A stretch of DNA of 64,000 nucleotides, from positions 1,054,001 to 1,118,000 of the forward strand of contig JAOSJU010000001.1 in the NCBI GenBank assembly GCA_027493945.1, written 5' to 3'. Below are positions 19,867 through 27,750 of this stretch, one piece after another; position 1 is the stretch's first letter; each line of letters begins with the position of its first letter. This DNA is from Burkholderiaceae bacterium (GTDB lineage Bacteria > Pseudomonadota > Gammaproteobacteria > Burkholderiales > Burkholderiaceae_E). Both the position numbers and the translations under genes were made by a program. The notes under the pieces are model-generated. The model made no database searches. It was not told where the DNA came from and was given only the letters and a program-made list of their open reading frames with translations.

Positions 19867-20295
19867 TCAGACCTCCAGGACCTTCGGCTGCTGCGCCGAA
19901 TGCGGGTGCGTGCCTTCGGCATACACCTTGAGTTTCTTGATCATCGCGTAGCCGAGCGGCCCCTTGGGCAGCATGCCCTTGACCGCCTTCTCGAGCGCGC
20001 GGCCGGGAAAGCGCGACTGCATCTTGACGAAGGTGGTTTCGGTAATGCCGCCCGGGTAGCCGCTGTGCCGGTAGTACTTCTTGTCTTCGGACTTGTTGCC
20101 GGTGACGCGCAACTTCGCGGCGTTGACCACGACGATGAAATCGCCGGTATCGACGTGCGGGGTGAATTCGGGCTTGTGCTTGCCTCGCAGGCGCAGGGCG
20201 ATCTCGGCGGCCAGCCGACCGAGCACCTTGTCGCTGGCGTCGACGACGAACCAGTCGCGCTTGACCTCGTGCGGCTTGGCGGAAAACGTCTTCAT
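19867..20295 (-). CDS. rplM: 50S ribosomal protein L13
   Basis: L13 is an early-assembly large-subunit protein. The 142-residue product has [41 protein letters not shown] and [18 protein letters not shown], all family hallmarks. It is the first gene of the rplM-rpsI operon, with a good promoter about 40 bases upstream. Confidence 0.98.
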   Translation of the reverse strand: MKTFSAKPHEVKRDWFVVDASDKVLGRLAAEIALRLRGKHKPEFTPHVDTGDFIVVVNAAKLRVTGNKSEDKKYYRHSGYPGGITETTFVKMQSRFPGRALEKAVKGMLPKGPLGYAMIKKLKVYAEGTHPHSAQQPKVLEV

Positions 20296-20332
20296 GACTC
20301 TCTCTTGGGGAGGGGAGCGCGGAAAGCCTTTG

Positions 20333-20362
20333 ATTCTAGCCGAATCCGGGGACGGTCGTCAA
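20333..20362 (-). promoter_or_regulatory. Sigma-70 type promoter of rplM-rpsI
   Basis: On the minus strand TTGACG (20357-20362) and TAGAAT (20333-20338) are spaced by 18 bases, close to consensus, upstream of the rplM start at 20295. Confidence 0.75.
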
Positions 20363-20372
20363 AGATCAGATT

Positions 20373-20507
20373 CATGCCGGCTGCTACACGCCACATCACC
20401 GCGATCCGTCCGACCGGATGCTCGCCGCGCAGTCGGAGATCGAGGGGCTGGCGCTGGTGACGCGGGACCCGGCATTCGGGCAATTCGGCTGCCGGACGCC
20501 CTGGTGA
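20373..20507 (+). pseudogene. Remnant of a VapC-type PIN-domain toxin (C-terminal end only)
   Basis: A frame open from 20340 to a TGA at 20505-20507 reads HHRDPSDRMLAAQSEIEGL followed by ALVTRDPAFGQFGCRTPW, the canonical C-terminal third of a PIN-domain ribonuclease toxin, with the DRxxAAQ acidic site and the VTxDPAF strand. No start codon and no N-terminal two-thirds exist, and the open part overlaps the rplM promoter. No antitoxin gene is recognisable next to it. It is taken as a decayed toxin-antitoxin remnant. It is under 50 codons and has no product of its own. Confidence 0.7.
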
Positions 20508-20529
20508 GCCGCGACGGCCCGCGAAGAAC

Positions 20530-20592
20530 CAAAAAAGCCCGGACGCAGAGGTCCGGGCTGAATCCACCAAAGGAGGAGGGTGGAGGAGACGG
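20530..20592 (-). ncRNA. Predicted small RNA with anti-Shine-Dalgarno loop
   Basis: A consensus-like promoter is followed after about 60 bases by a strong Rho-independent terminator: a nine-base AGCCCGGAC/GTCCGGGCT stem (20536-20559) and then six T residues on the minus strand (20530-20535). The transcript between would be about 63 nt with no room for a gene. Its 5' part has two CU-rich anti-Shine-Dalgarno stretches, CUCCUCC and CCUCCUCC; the second lies in the loop of a short CCACC/GGUGG hairpin. This looks like a trans-acting riboregulator that masks ribosome sites. The RNA has not been observed; the call rests on promoter, terminator and structure. Confidence 0.6.
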
Positions 20593-20597
20593 TTCGA

Positions 20598-20626
20598 ACT
20601 ATAGCCGAACGGATTGTGCATTGCAA
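20598..20626 (-). promoter_or_regulatory. Promoter of the predicted small RNA
   Basis: On the minus strand TTGCAA (20621-20626) and TATAGT (20598-20603) are separated by exactly 17 bases. A start at about 20591-20593 is expected. Confidence 0.65.
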
Positions 20627-20884
20627 GATGCCGCATGGCCCCGATCGGGCGCATGCTGATGCAGGGCTGCCGGAGCGACCCAGAACGGTCCTCAAGCCAT
20701 TGAAATATCGAATCTTTTCCTTGCCCGGCAGCCGGTGGGCCGCCTTGGTCAGGATTTCGAGAAAACCCTCTGATCGACGCGGCCACTGGCCCAAGGTTGC
20801 GGCAGCGCGGCAAATACCGGCTGGCGTCACTGCTCCGGACCCCGCACTACAATCGCCGGGCAGCGGCAACGAACAGGAGCGGCG
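20627..20884. other. Intergenic stretch without a recognised gene
   Basis: Open frames cross this stretch on both strands but none resembles a known protein or has a ribosome site. A possible -10 hexamer TACAAT for the osmC-family gene lies at 20848-20853; the matching -35 is weak. Confidence 0.5.
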
Positions 20885-21307
20885 ATGGAGTGCGTGGTGA
20901 AATGGACCGGCCCGGGCGGAATGAGTTTCGTCGCCGAGACCGGCAGCGGGCATGCGCTGGTGATGGACGGCGCGCCCGAGACCGGCGGGCGCAACCTCGG
21001 CCCGCGCCCGATGGAAATGGTGCTGCTGGGCGCCGGTGGCTGCACCGCATCCGACGTCGTCGTGATCCTCGGTCGCAGCGGACAGGACGTACGCGGTTGC
21101 GACGTGCAGCTTCGGGCCGAGCGCGCCGAAACCGACCCGAAGGTGTTCACCCGGATCCACTTCCACTTCGTCGTGCGCGGGCGCGGCCTGAAGCCGAACG
21201 TGGTCGAGCGGGCGATCAAGCTCTCGCACGACAAGTACTGCTCGGCGTCGATCATGTTGGGCAAAACGGCCGAATTGACGCACGACTGGGAAATCGTCGA
21301 GGACTGA
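20885..21307 (+). CDS. OsmC family peroxiredoxin-like protein
   Basis: This 140-residue protein belongs to the OsmC/Ohr superfamily of thiol-dependent hydroperoxide reductases. The two conserved cysteines are in LLGAGGCTASDVV and HDKYCSASIML, with the RPMEM turn before the first. It is closest in pattern to the YhfA/OsmC general branch rather than Ohr, so the physiological substrate is uncertain. An AGGAG lies eight bases before the ATG. It is convergent with coq7, which begins on the other strand 27 bases after its stop. Confidence 0.88.
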   Translation: MECVVKWTGPGGMSFVAETGSGHALVMDGAPETGGRNLGPRPMEMVLLGAGGCTASDVVVILGRSGQDVRGCDVQLRAERAETDPKVFTRIHFHFVVRGRGLKPNVVERAIKLSHDKYCSASIMLGKTAELTHDWEIVED

Positions 21308-21334
21308 ACCTTCCGGCGAGGGCCAAGCCTTCTC

Positions 21335-21986
21335 TTATATGTGATGCGCCGTCGCCGTCATCACCTTCGCTGCCGCACGCATCGCCCCGCGCACCGGCGC
21401 CGGCAGTTCGGCGCCACCCAGCCTCAGCGCATTCTGCGCATGCCGGATCTCGTCGTCCTTCATCGCGACCACGATCGCCCGCGAGCGCAGATCCGATGCC
21501 GGCAGCCGCTCGAGATGCCCGGCCAAGTGCGCCTCCACCTGTCGTTCGGTCTCGGCCATGAAGCCGAGGCTGAGCCGGTCGCCGGCGCGACCGGCGACCA
21601 AGCCCAGCAATAGCGCGCCACCGTACCAGAGCGGATTGAGCAGCGAGGGACGGGCATCGAGCTCGCGCAGCCGCTCGCGGGTCCAGGCCAGGTGGTCGCC
21701 CTCCTCGCGCGCAGCCTGGCGGAATTCGTCGGCCAGGCGCGGGTCGGTAGTGGCTGCCGCCTGCCCCTCGTACAGCGCCTGGGCGCAGATCTCCCCCGAC
21801 GTGGTTCACCCTCATCAGGGCCCCCGACAGCCGGCGCTCGGCCGGCCCGACCGGCTCCGCCGGGTCGCCACCGGCCACCGGCATGGCCCGCGCGGCCGGG
21901 GCGGCACCGCTCAGCGTAGCCAGCGCCCGACAGGCGCCGGAAAACAGGCGATCGACGGCGTCCTGGCGCCTGAATCCGTCCGACAT
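21335..21986 (-). CDS. coq7: 2-polyprenyl-3-methyl-6-methoxy-1,4-benzoquinone hydroxylase (one apparent frameshift)
   Basis: Coq7 is the di-iron monooxygenase that adds the last hydroxyl in aerobic ubiquinone synthesis. The iron-site motifs are [28 protein letters not shown] and [14 protein letters not shown]. The frame breaks at a run of five C (21793-21797); four would restore HVGEIC, so one base is extra. The corrected product is about 216 residues. Because the enzyme is normally needed for aerobic respiration and the error is in a homopolymer, the gene is presumably functional. Confidence 0.9.
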
Positions 21987-22250
21987 GTGAGATCCCTCAC
22001 TTTCGCGGCCGGGCATCGGTCACGCGGCCTCGGACCTGACCGCGGGCGGCAACGATGACCGGTGCCCGACTGTTGTTGGAGAACGACAGGATACCCAAAA
22101 AAACAACGACTGAAAGGTGCCTGGCTTTGCCCCCTCCCCGAATTTGGCGAGAATACGCAGGACTTCTGACCGGGGAAGGCCCACCAGCCGCTTCGGGGAG
22201 TTGCGGCGGCGTGGAGGCCGTCGATTGATTTCAACCCAGGAGAACCTTCA

Positions 22251-23336
22251 ATGAAGAAATCGCTTCTCGCAGTGGCTGTCGCGGCAGCTCTGCCGGCGGC
22301 CGCGTTCGCGCAGACGAACGTGACGCTTTACGGTATCGCGGACGTCGGCGTCGGTGTGTTGGACAACGACGCCCCCGGTGGCGACAGCACCATGTTCGTC
22401 GAATCGGGCGTGCAGTCGACGAGCCGCGTGGGCATTCGTGGTACGGAAGATCTGGGCGGCGGCCTGAAGGCGATCTTCAACATCGAGCACGGCATGCAGT
22501 ACGACGATGGCAGCAGCGACGCCAACGGGGCTGGCATGTGGCAGCGCCGCGCGGTGGCCGGGCTGGCCGGCAGCTGGGGTGAAGTCCGCTTCGGTCGCGA
22601 CTACACCACGGGCTTCTCGGCGGCGGGCACCACCGACGTCATGGGCTATGGCCTGTACGGCAACTGGCTGACCTTCACGACAGGCTCCGGTGGCATCACC
22701 ACTCGCGCCAGCAACGCCGTCTGGTACACCAGCCCGGCTATCGGCAACACCAAGTGCATGGCGGCTCCCGCCCCCACCGAGTGCGGCGCGTTCAGCGGCG
22801 GCCTGACCTTGACCGGTTTCTACTCGATGGCGCATAGCGCTGCTGAAACGCCGGACAACAAGGACGACGGATACGGCTTGGCTGCCGTCTATCGCGGCGG
22901 CCCGCTGACGGCGCAGATCTACTACCAGGAGCTCAACGACGCGGCCGGCGATGCCTCGAAGCAGATGGGCCTGGGCGGCGGCTGGAACTTCGGCGCGTTC
23001 CGCGTAACGGCCGCGTACGGCCAGGTCGAAACGCCGGCCGGCGTGAAGACCAAGGCCTACGGTCTTGGCGGCGGCGTGAAGGTCGGTGCTGGCGAGGTCC
23101 TCGCCCAGGTCATGCAGATCAAGACCGACGTTGCTGGCGACCCGAAAGGCACGGCATGGGGTCTGGCTTACGTGCATCCGCTGTCGAAGCGCACCAACCT
23201 GTACGCCACCTACGGTACCACCCGCAACAACGCGGCGGGCGCGTTCCCGGTCATGGGTTCGGATCAGCGGATCGCCGCTGGTGCTGCCGGCGCCGATCCG
23301 TCGGCCTTCGCGGTGGGCGTGCGCCACATGTTCTGA
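22251..23336 (+). CDS. Gram-negative general porin (Burkholderiales type)
   Basis: This outer-membrane beta-barrel porin probably forms a trimeric diffusion channel. The 361-residue precursor has a signal peptide cleaved after AFA (residues 1-20), begins QTNVTLYGIADVGVG as the family does, has the VGIRGTEDLGGGLKAIF strand pair, and ends in Phe (VGVRHMF), the Bam recognition signal. AGGAGAA lies before the ATG. A strong terminator follows. Codon use looks less GC-extreme than its neighbours, as expected for a highly expressed gene. Confidence 0.95.
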   Translation: MKKSLLAVAVAAALPAAAFAQTNVTLYGIADVGVGVLDNDAPGGDSTMFVESGVQSTSRVGIRGTEDLGGGLKAIFNIEHGMQYDDGSSDANGAGMWQRRAVAGLAGSWGEVRFGRDYTTGFSAAGTTDVMGYGLYGNWLTFTTGSGGITTRASNAVWYTSPAIGNTKCMAAPAPTECGAFSGGLTLTGFYSMAHSAAETPDNKDDGYGLAAVYRGGPLTAQIYYQELNDAAGDASKQMGLGGGWNFGAFRVTAAYGQVETPAGVKTKAYGLGGGVKVGAGEVLAQVMQIKTDVAGDPKGTAWGLAYVHPLSKRTNLYATYGTTRNNAAGAFPVMGSDQRIAAGAAGADPSAFAVGVRHMF

Positions 23337-23374
23337 TCGATTGCCGGCGTAAGCCGGTCATCGAAGCAGGTCTG

Positions 23375-23405
23375 AAAGCGCCGGGGAAACCCGGCGCTTT
23401 TTTTT
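23375..23405 (+). terminator. Rho-independent terminator of the porin gene
   Basis: An eleven-base AAAGCGCCGGG/CCCGGCGCTTT stem with a GAAA tetraloop runs directly into a T-rich tail; the stem and tail together contain eight T in a row. Confidence 0.93.
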
Positions 23406-23476
23406 GTCTCAAAACGGCGTGCCGAAGAGTGGATGCCGAGCCGCGATGTTCGCCCCCTGGCTCGCTGCGCTGCCGC

Positions 23477-23796
23477 TTACGTCTGCTCGTAATCGGACAA
23501 GCCTGCCGGATCCTGCCGCTGACCGACCAGACGCACGACGTCGACATGGTCGGGTCGCTCGAAGTACCAGAAGGTCAGCGGAAAGCCGATGACTCGCCAG
23601 TGCGCAGCCCCTCGACGCCGAGTGCCCGCCCGAGCAAGGGCGAACCCATCGCCGGGTGACGCGACAACGCCTCGAGCGCCTCGCGCATGGCATCGACAAG
23701 ACGCAGGGAGACACGCTCTCCCGCTTCCTCACGGTAGTGGCGAAGCTCGGTGCGCCGGTCTTCGCGGGCGCGTGGACGCAATACGCAACGCTTCAA
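23477..23796 (-). CDS. ParE/RelE family toxin (one apparent frameshift)
   Basis: The frame from a TTG at 23796 reads VLRPRAREDRRTELRHYREE, then GLRT near residue 66. After a missing base near 23598-23601 it continues WRVIGFPLTFWYFERPDHVDVVRL to a TAA at 23477-23479. This is the full ParE/RelE fold of about 106 residues: two helices, then a beta-sheet with the FPLTFWYF strand. ParE toxins act on gyrase or, in RelE relatives, on mRNA; which applies is unknown. The TTG start overlaps the antitoxin stop (TTGA). The uncorrected frame ends early at 23575. Confidence 0.78.
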
Positions 23797-24050
23797 TCCC
23801 GCCTGCCGCGAGCGATGGCGTCGAGTTCTTCCCAGTCTTCGGGGGTGTCGGCCACGGGGGCACCACTTGCCAAGCCCTCCTCGAGCATCGCACGCAGACG
23901 CAGGTCGTCCTGCTCGCGCTGGTCGCGCCGGATGAGTTCCCGGATGTACTCGCTGGTATTGCCGTATTGTCCTGAGGCGACGCGCTCGGCCACGTAGTTG
24001 CGCAAGCCCTCGGACAGGGCGATGTTCATGGAAGTCGTCGCGGCGCTCAT
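23793..24050 (-). CDS. ParD-like ribbon-helix-helix antitoxin
   Basis: The 85-residue protein has the ParD pattern MNIALSEGLRNYVAERVASG, with a ribbon-helix-helix DNA-binding N terminus, YGNTSEYIRELIRRDQ, and an acidic C-terminal tail for toxin binding. The start is ATG 24050 or the in-frame ATG at 24029, which homologues favour. It is the first gene of the pair, as usual, and should autoregulate the promoter between it and marR. Confidence 0.85.
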   Translation of the reverse strand: MSAATTSMNIALSEGLRNYVAERVASGQYGNTSEYIRELIRRDQREQDDLRLRAMLEEGLASGAPVADTPEDWEELDAIARGRRD

Positions 24051-24117
24051 GCAGGAAGTTTAGGGCGACTGGCAACAGTTGCCAAGTCTGCCGCGACACC
24101 CGGCAGCGTCGGATTGT

Positions 24118-24137
24118 TTGAAGTGTGAACTGTTCAA
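24118..24137. promoter_or_regulatory. Possible MarR operator upstream of the MarR gene
   Basis: An interrupted dyad TTGAA-N10-TTCAA lies 16 bases before the marR-type start codon. MarR proteins usually bind dyads of this size over their own promoter. Only the outer five bases on each side are symmetric, so the call is tentative. Confidence 0.35.
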
Positions 24138-24152
24138 CCCTAAACTGGGGGC

Positions 24153-24716
24153 ATGCCGACGCCCGACAGCCCACCCTCGCCGCCCGATCACGAAACGCGC
24201 CTGCAAGCCCACGACCACACTGCGCTGCGGCTCTGGCTGCGACTGCTCACCTGCACGAGCCTGATCGAAACGTCGGTCAGGCAGATCCTGCGCGCCGACT
24301 TCGACAGCACGCTGCCGCGATTCGACCTGCTCGCGCAACTCGAACGACATCCGCAGGGGTTGCGCATGAGCGAGCTGTCGCAGCGGCTGATGGTGACCGG
24401 CGGCAACATCACCGCGCTCGCCGATCAGCTCGAGGCCGAAGGGTTGCTGCGCCGTAAACCGGTGAGCGACGATCGCCGCGCAGTCCGGCTCGAGCTCTCC
24501 GCCGCCGGACGCAAGCGCTTTGCGGAGATGGCGGAAGGACACGAGCGGTGGATCGTCTCGCTGTTCGAGGCGCTGTCGCACGACGAGCAGCGCCAGTTGC
24601 TCACGCTGCTGGCCAGGCTCAAGCCGGGTCTGGTCGAGGGAAAGCGTCGAGCCGGGGAACGACGCCCGGCCAACCGCCGCACACGCTCGACGGCCCCGCC
24701 GCGAAGCGTTGCCTGA
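24153..24716 (+). CDS. MarR family transcriptional regulator
   Basis: This 187-residue protein has the winged-helix core of MarR: PRFDLLAQLERHPQGLRMSE, the recognition helix LMVTGGNITALADQLEAEG, and the wing KPVSDDRRAVRLELSAAG. A low-complexity basic tail follows (residues about 165-187). It sits 71 bases upstream of an aryl-CoA ligase gene on the same strand, so control by an aromatic acid or its CoA thioester is a reasonable inference. Confidence 0.9.
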   Translation: MPTPDSPPSPPDHETRLQAHDHTALRLWLRLLTCTSLIETSVRQILRADFDSTLPRFDLLAQLERHPQGLRMSELSQRLMVTGGNITALADQLEAEGLLRRKPVSDDRRAVRLELSAAGRKRFAEMAEGHERWIVSLFEALSHDEQRQLLTLLARLKPGLVEGKRRAGERRPANRRTRSTAPPRSVA

Positions 24717-24787
24717 ACACCCTGTTGACCGCAGCAGCGGCACGATACGATCGCCGACAACAACAAGCAGAAACGAGGAGACGCCAC

Positions 24788-26402
24788 ATGCACCGATCCG
24801 CGCACATCGACACCTTCGCCCGGGACAACCTTCCGCCTCCCGAATGGTGGCCGGACCTGCCGCAGTCGCCCGACACGCAGTACCCGGAACGGCTGAACGC
24901 GACGGTGGAACTGCTCGACCGGATGGTCGAGCGCGGCTTCGGCGACGCGATCGCGCTGCGCACCGATGAGGCGGCCTGTACCTGGAATCAACTGCGCGTG
25001 CGCGTGAACCAGATCGCGCATGCGTTGCGCGAACGCATGGGTCTGGTGCCCGGCAACCGGGTGCTGCTGCGCGGCACGAACAACCCGATGATGGCGGCCT
25101 GTCTGCTCGCGACGATCAAGGCCGGACTGGTGGCGGTACCGACAATGCCGCTGCTGCGCGCGAAGGATCTCGCGCCGGTGGTCGCGAAAGCGAAGGTCGC
25201 CGCGGCCTTGTGCGACATCGCGCTGCGCGATGAACTCGACGCGCTGATGCGCGAGACGCCCTCATTGAAGCAGGCGATGTTCTTCAACGATGGCAGCGGC
25301 GCCGCCGACGCGCTGGAGACTCACCGGCGGAGATGCCGACGCGCTTCGCCGCCTGCGACACCGCGCAGGACGACGTCGCGCTGATCGCGTTCACCTCGGG
25401 CACGACCGGCACGCCGAAAGGCACGATGCACTTTCACCGCGACATCGTCGCGATGTGCGACCTGTTCCCGCGACACGTGCTGCGTCCGCAGCCCGGCGAC
25501 GTCTTCTGCGGCACGCCGCCGCTCGCCTTCACCTTCGGGCTGGGCGGCATGCTGTGCTTTCCGATGCGCGTGGGCGCCTCGGTGGTGTTGCTTTCGAGCG
25601 CGGCACGCCGGAGACGCTGCTGGGCGCCATCGAGCGCCACCGCGCGAGCGTGCTGTTCACTGCGCCGACGATGTACCGGCAGATGGCGGCGATCACCGGC
25701 CGGTTCGACCTCTCGTCGCTGAAGAAATGCGTGTCGGCCGGCGAGGCGCTGCCCGACGCCACGCGCCAGCTGTGGAAGCAGGCCACCGGCATCGAGATCA
25801 TCGACGGCATCGGCTCGACCGAGATGATCCACATCTTCATTTCGTCGCCGCCCGAGACGGTACGCCGCGGCGCGATCGGCAAGCCGGTGCCCGGCTACGA
25901 AGCGCGCATCGTGGACGACGAGATGAACGAGTTGCCGCCAGGCACGGTCGGCAAGCTCGCGGTGAAGGGGCCGACCGGCTGCCGCTACCTGGCCGACGAT
26001 CGCCAGCTCAATTACGTGAAGAAGGGCTGGAACCTGCCGGGCGACACCTTCATGATGGACGCCGACGGCTACTTCTACTACCAGGCGCGCTCGGACGACA
26101 TGATCGTCTCGGGCGGCTACAACATCGCCGGGCCCGAAGTGGAGGCGGCGCTGATGCTGCACGAGGCGGTCGCCGAATGCGGCGTGATCGGCGTGCCCGA
26201 CGAGGAGCGCGGGCAGATCGTCAAGGCCTTCGTGGTGCTGAAGCCGGGCTCCCGGGACGACGCGGCAATGGTCGCTGCGCTGCAGGACTTCGTCAAGCAG
26301 ACGATCGCGCCGTACAAGTACCCGCGCTCGGTCGAGTTCCGCGAGTCGCTGCCACGCACCGAAACGGGCAAGCTGCAGCGGTTCCGGTTGCGGGCCGGTT
26401 GA
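24788..26402 (+). CDS. Aryl-CoA ligase, 2-aminobenzoate-CoA ligase-like (two apparent frameshifts)
   Basis: This AMP-forming ligase of the benzoate-CoA ligase group has the opening HIDTFARDNLPPPEWWPDL, which resembles 2-aminobenzoate-CoA ligases, the ATP loop AFTSGTTGTPKGTMHFHRD, the GIGSTEM motif, YQARSDDMIVSGGYNIAGPE and the catalytic Lys in TETGKLQRF. Bases are missing near 25317-25319 (ALE to DSPAEMP) and near 25590-25594 (VVLL to ERGTPE). Corrected, it has about 538 residues, normal for the family. It pairs with the MarR gene upstream. Other aminobenzoate pathway genes are not seen here. Confidence 0.82.
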
Positions 26403-26453
26403 GGTTGCGCGGTCAAACGTCGCTGTCGTACAGTGGCGCCTCGCTTGCCATGG

Positions 26454-26475
26454 CGCTACCGTTTCGCTACCATTT
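26454..26475 (+). promoter_or_regulatory. Direct repeat before the RHH-Panacea locus, possible operator
   Basis: Two 11-base units, cgctaccgttt and cgctaccattt, stand in tandem 22 bases before the start codon of the ribbon-helix-helix gene. Such repeats are typical binding sites for autoregulating RHH proteins; binding is inferred. Confidence 0.4.
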
Positions 26476-26496
26476 CGCCATGACTCCCCTAATCAG

Positions 26497-26754
26497 ATGG
26501 ATTGCGACCTTTTCATCAAAAAGCTGCCTCGAGACCTCAAGGAACTAATCGTCCGAGAGGCCGAGGCCAATCGCCGCTCGATCAACCAGGAGGCGATCGT
26601 GCTGCTCGAAGAAGCCCTTGCGCGCCGAGTCCGTTCCGCAAGACGAAGGTATGCGGTGCAAGAAGCCCTGGCCGCATATGCCGCCCTTCCGACCAGGGAC
26701 GAACGCCCCACCGAGCAGATCATCGAATACGACAACAACGGACTCCCGGGATGA
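26497..26754 (+). CDS. Ribbon-helix-helix (Arc/FitA-like) protein of the Panacea locus
   Basis: The 85-residue protein has an Arc/FitA-type ribbon-helix-helix N terminus (LFIKKLPRDLKELIVREAE, NRRSINQEAIVLLEEAL) and a C-terminal tail ending TEQIIEYDNNGLPG. It is the first gene of a three-gene run and ends in an ATGA overlap with the Panacea gene. It probably binds the direct repeat upstream and represses the locus. No strong ribosome site precedes the ATG. The locus is visibly less GC-rich than its neighbours, which suggests acquisition. Confidence 0.78.
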   Translation: MDCDLFIKKLPRDLKELIVREAEANRRSINQEAIVLLEEALARRVRSARRRYAVQEALAAYAALPTRDERPTEQIIEYDNNGLPG

Positions 26755-27326
26755 AAGCGCCGCTCTTCGATGAAGTCCGAACGGCACAGGCCGCCGCCTA
26801 CTTGCTCTTCCGGGCAGGCGGGAAGCTGCCCGTGATCAAGCTGGTCAAGCTGTTGTATCTGGCGGAGCGCCTGTCCCTGAAGAAGTACGGTGAGCCGATT
26901 ACGGGCGACAGGCTTGTTTCCATGCCACATGGCCCTGTTCTCTCGATGACCTACGATCTCATCAATGGGGCGCTACTTTCGGAGGAAGGTGGGTGGGAGT
27001 CCTGGATTTCCGATCGCGCGTCACACGTCGTCGCTCTTCGTGATCCAAGCAAGATACGTACGCCCGAAACCGACTTGCGGCGACTGAGCGAGAGCGATCT
27101 GGAGGTTCTCGAAGAAGTCTGGACCGAATTCGGTCACTGGGATCGCTGGGATCTTGTCACGCACATGCATTCGGGTGCGTGCCCCGAGTGGGAGGATCCC
27201 GAGGGTTCGAGCCGGCCGATTCCGTATGAAGTGCTCTTTCGAAAACTCGGCTATTCAGCCGACGAGTCGGCTGCACTCGCCGAACGGCTCTCGCAACAGC
27301 GCCGGCTGAACGAAGTGTTTGCGTGA
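26751..27326 (+). CDS. Panacea/DUF4065 (SocA-like) protein, likely antitoxin
   Basis: This 191-residue protein has the Panacea domain signature: KLPVIKLVKLLYLAERLSLK, GEPITGDRLVSMPHGPV and SMTYDLINGAL in the first 80 residues, then an acidic middle and a C-terminal helix pair. Panacea (also called DUF4065 or SocA-like) is known as an antitoxin domain that pairs with unrelated toxins. Here it overlaps an RHH gene by ATGA and is followed by a toxin candidate starting before its stop. The function as antitoxin is inferred from family and context. Confidence 0.82.
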   Translation: MKAPLFDEVRTAQAAAYLLFRAGGKLPVIKLVKLLYLAERLSLKKYGEPITGDRLVSMPHGPVLSMTYDLINGALLSEEGGWESWISDRASHVVALRDPSKIRTPETDLRRLSESDLEVLEEVWTEFGHWDRWDLVTHMHSGACPEWEDPEGSSRPIPYEVLFRKLGYSADESAALAERLSQQRRLNEVFA

Positions 27327-27737
27327 CGCATCGAGCGTGGCGGCCTGGCAGAGCGAACCCGGTGCCACCCTGTTGGTGCCTTCCGGGCCCCGCGGACTCC
27401 ATCTTTTCATCATCGTTCTCGGGCCCGTCGTTCTACCCACGTACGGCCCGACCCCGCAAACAGCGATGGTAAGCGTGACGAGCATTCACAGCGGTGTTCC
27501 CCACGACGCCGCCTGCGAACTTGATTCGGGTGACCACCCGTTCGTTCACCATGCCAGCTACATCGCGTCCGCCACATGCGGCTCGATTCCGTCGCACATG
27601 TCGAGCAGATGGTATCGCGCGGTGCCTGGACACCGCATGATCCGTGCTCGCCATGGTTGCTGGACCGCGTGATAGCGGGCGCCCGCACCTCTCGCTTGCT
27701 ACCCCGCGAGTTCCGTACCCTGTTCGTCGAGCGATAG
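27319..27737 (+). CDS. Toxin candidate of the Panacea locus, MazF/PemK-like pattern (one apparent frameshift)
   Basis: A frame from a TTG at 27319 reads ATLLVPSGPRGLHLFIIV, then MVSVTSIHSGVPHDAACELD and GDHPFVHHASYIA. A base appears lost near 27568; the next frame continues YRHMRLDSVAHVEQMVSRG to a TAG at 27735-27737. The corrected product is about 139 residues with short beta strands like the SH3-like barrels of MazF/PemK toxins, and a GDHPFxxHxSY motif. The family was recognised by pattern only and no catalytic residue is proven. It starts within the Panacea gene. If the frameshift is real, the toxin is dead. Confidence 0.6.
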
Positions 27738-27750
27738 GCGCCGCGAATCC

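Noticed and set aside
20581-20610. GGTTCGAAC resembling a tRNA T-loop
   Set aside because: The flanking five bases do not pair and no acceptor, D or anticodon arm can be folded; the sequence is part of the small-RNA promoter region.
27433-27654. Minus-strand frame opposite the toxin candidate
   Set aside because: No ribosome site or recognisable motif, and the plus strand gives a convincing protein across the same bases.
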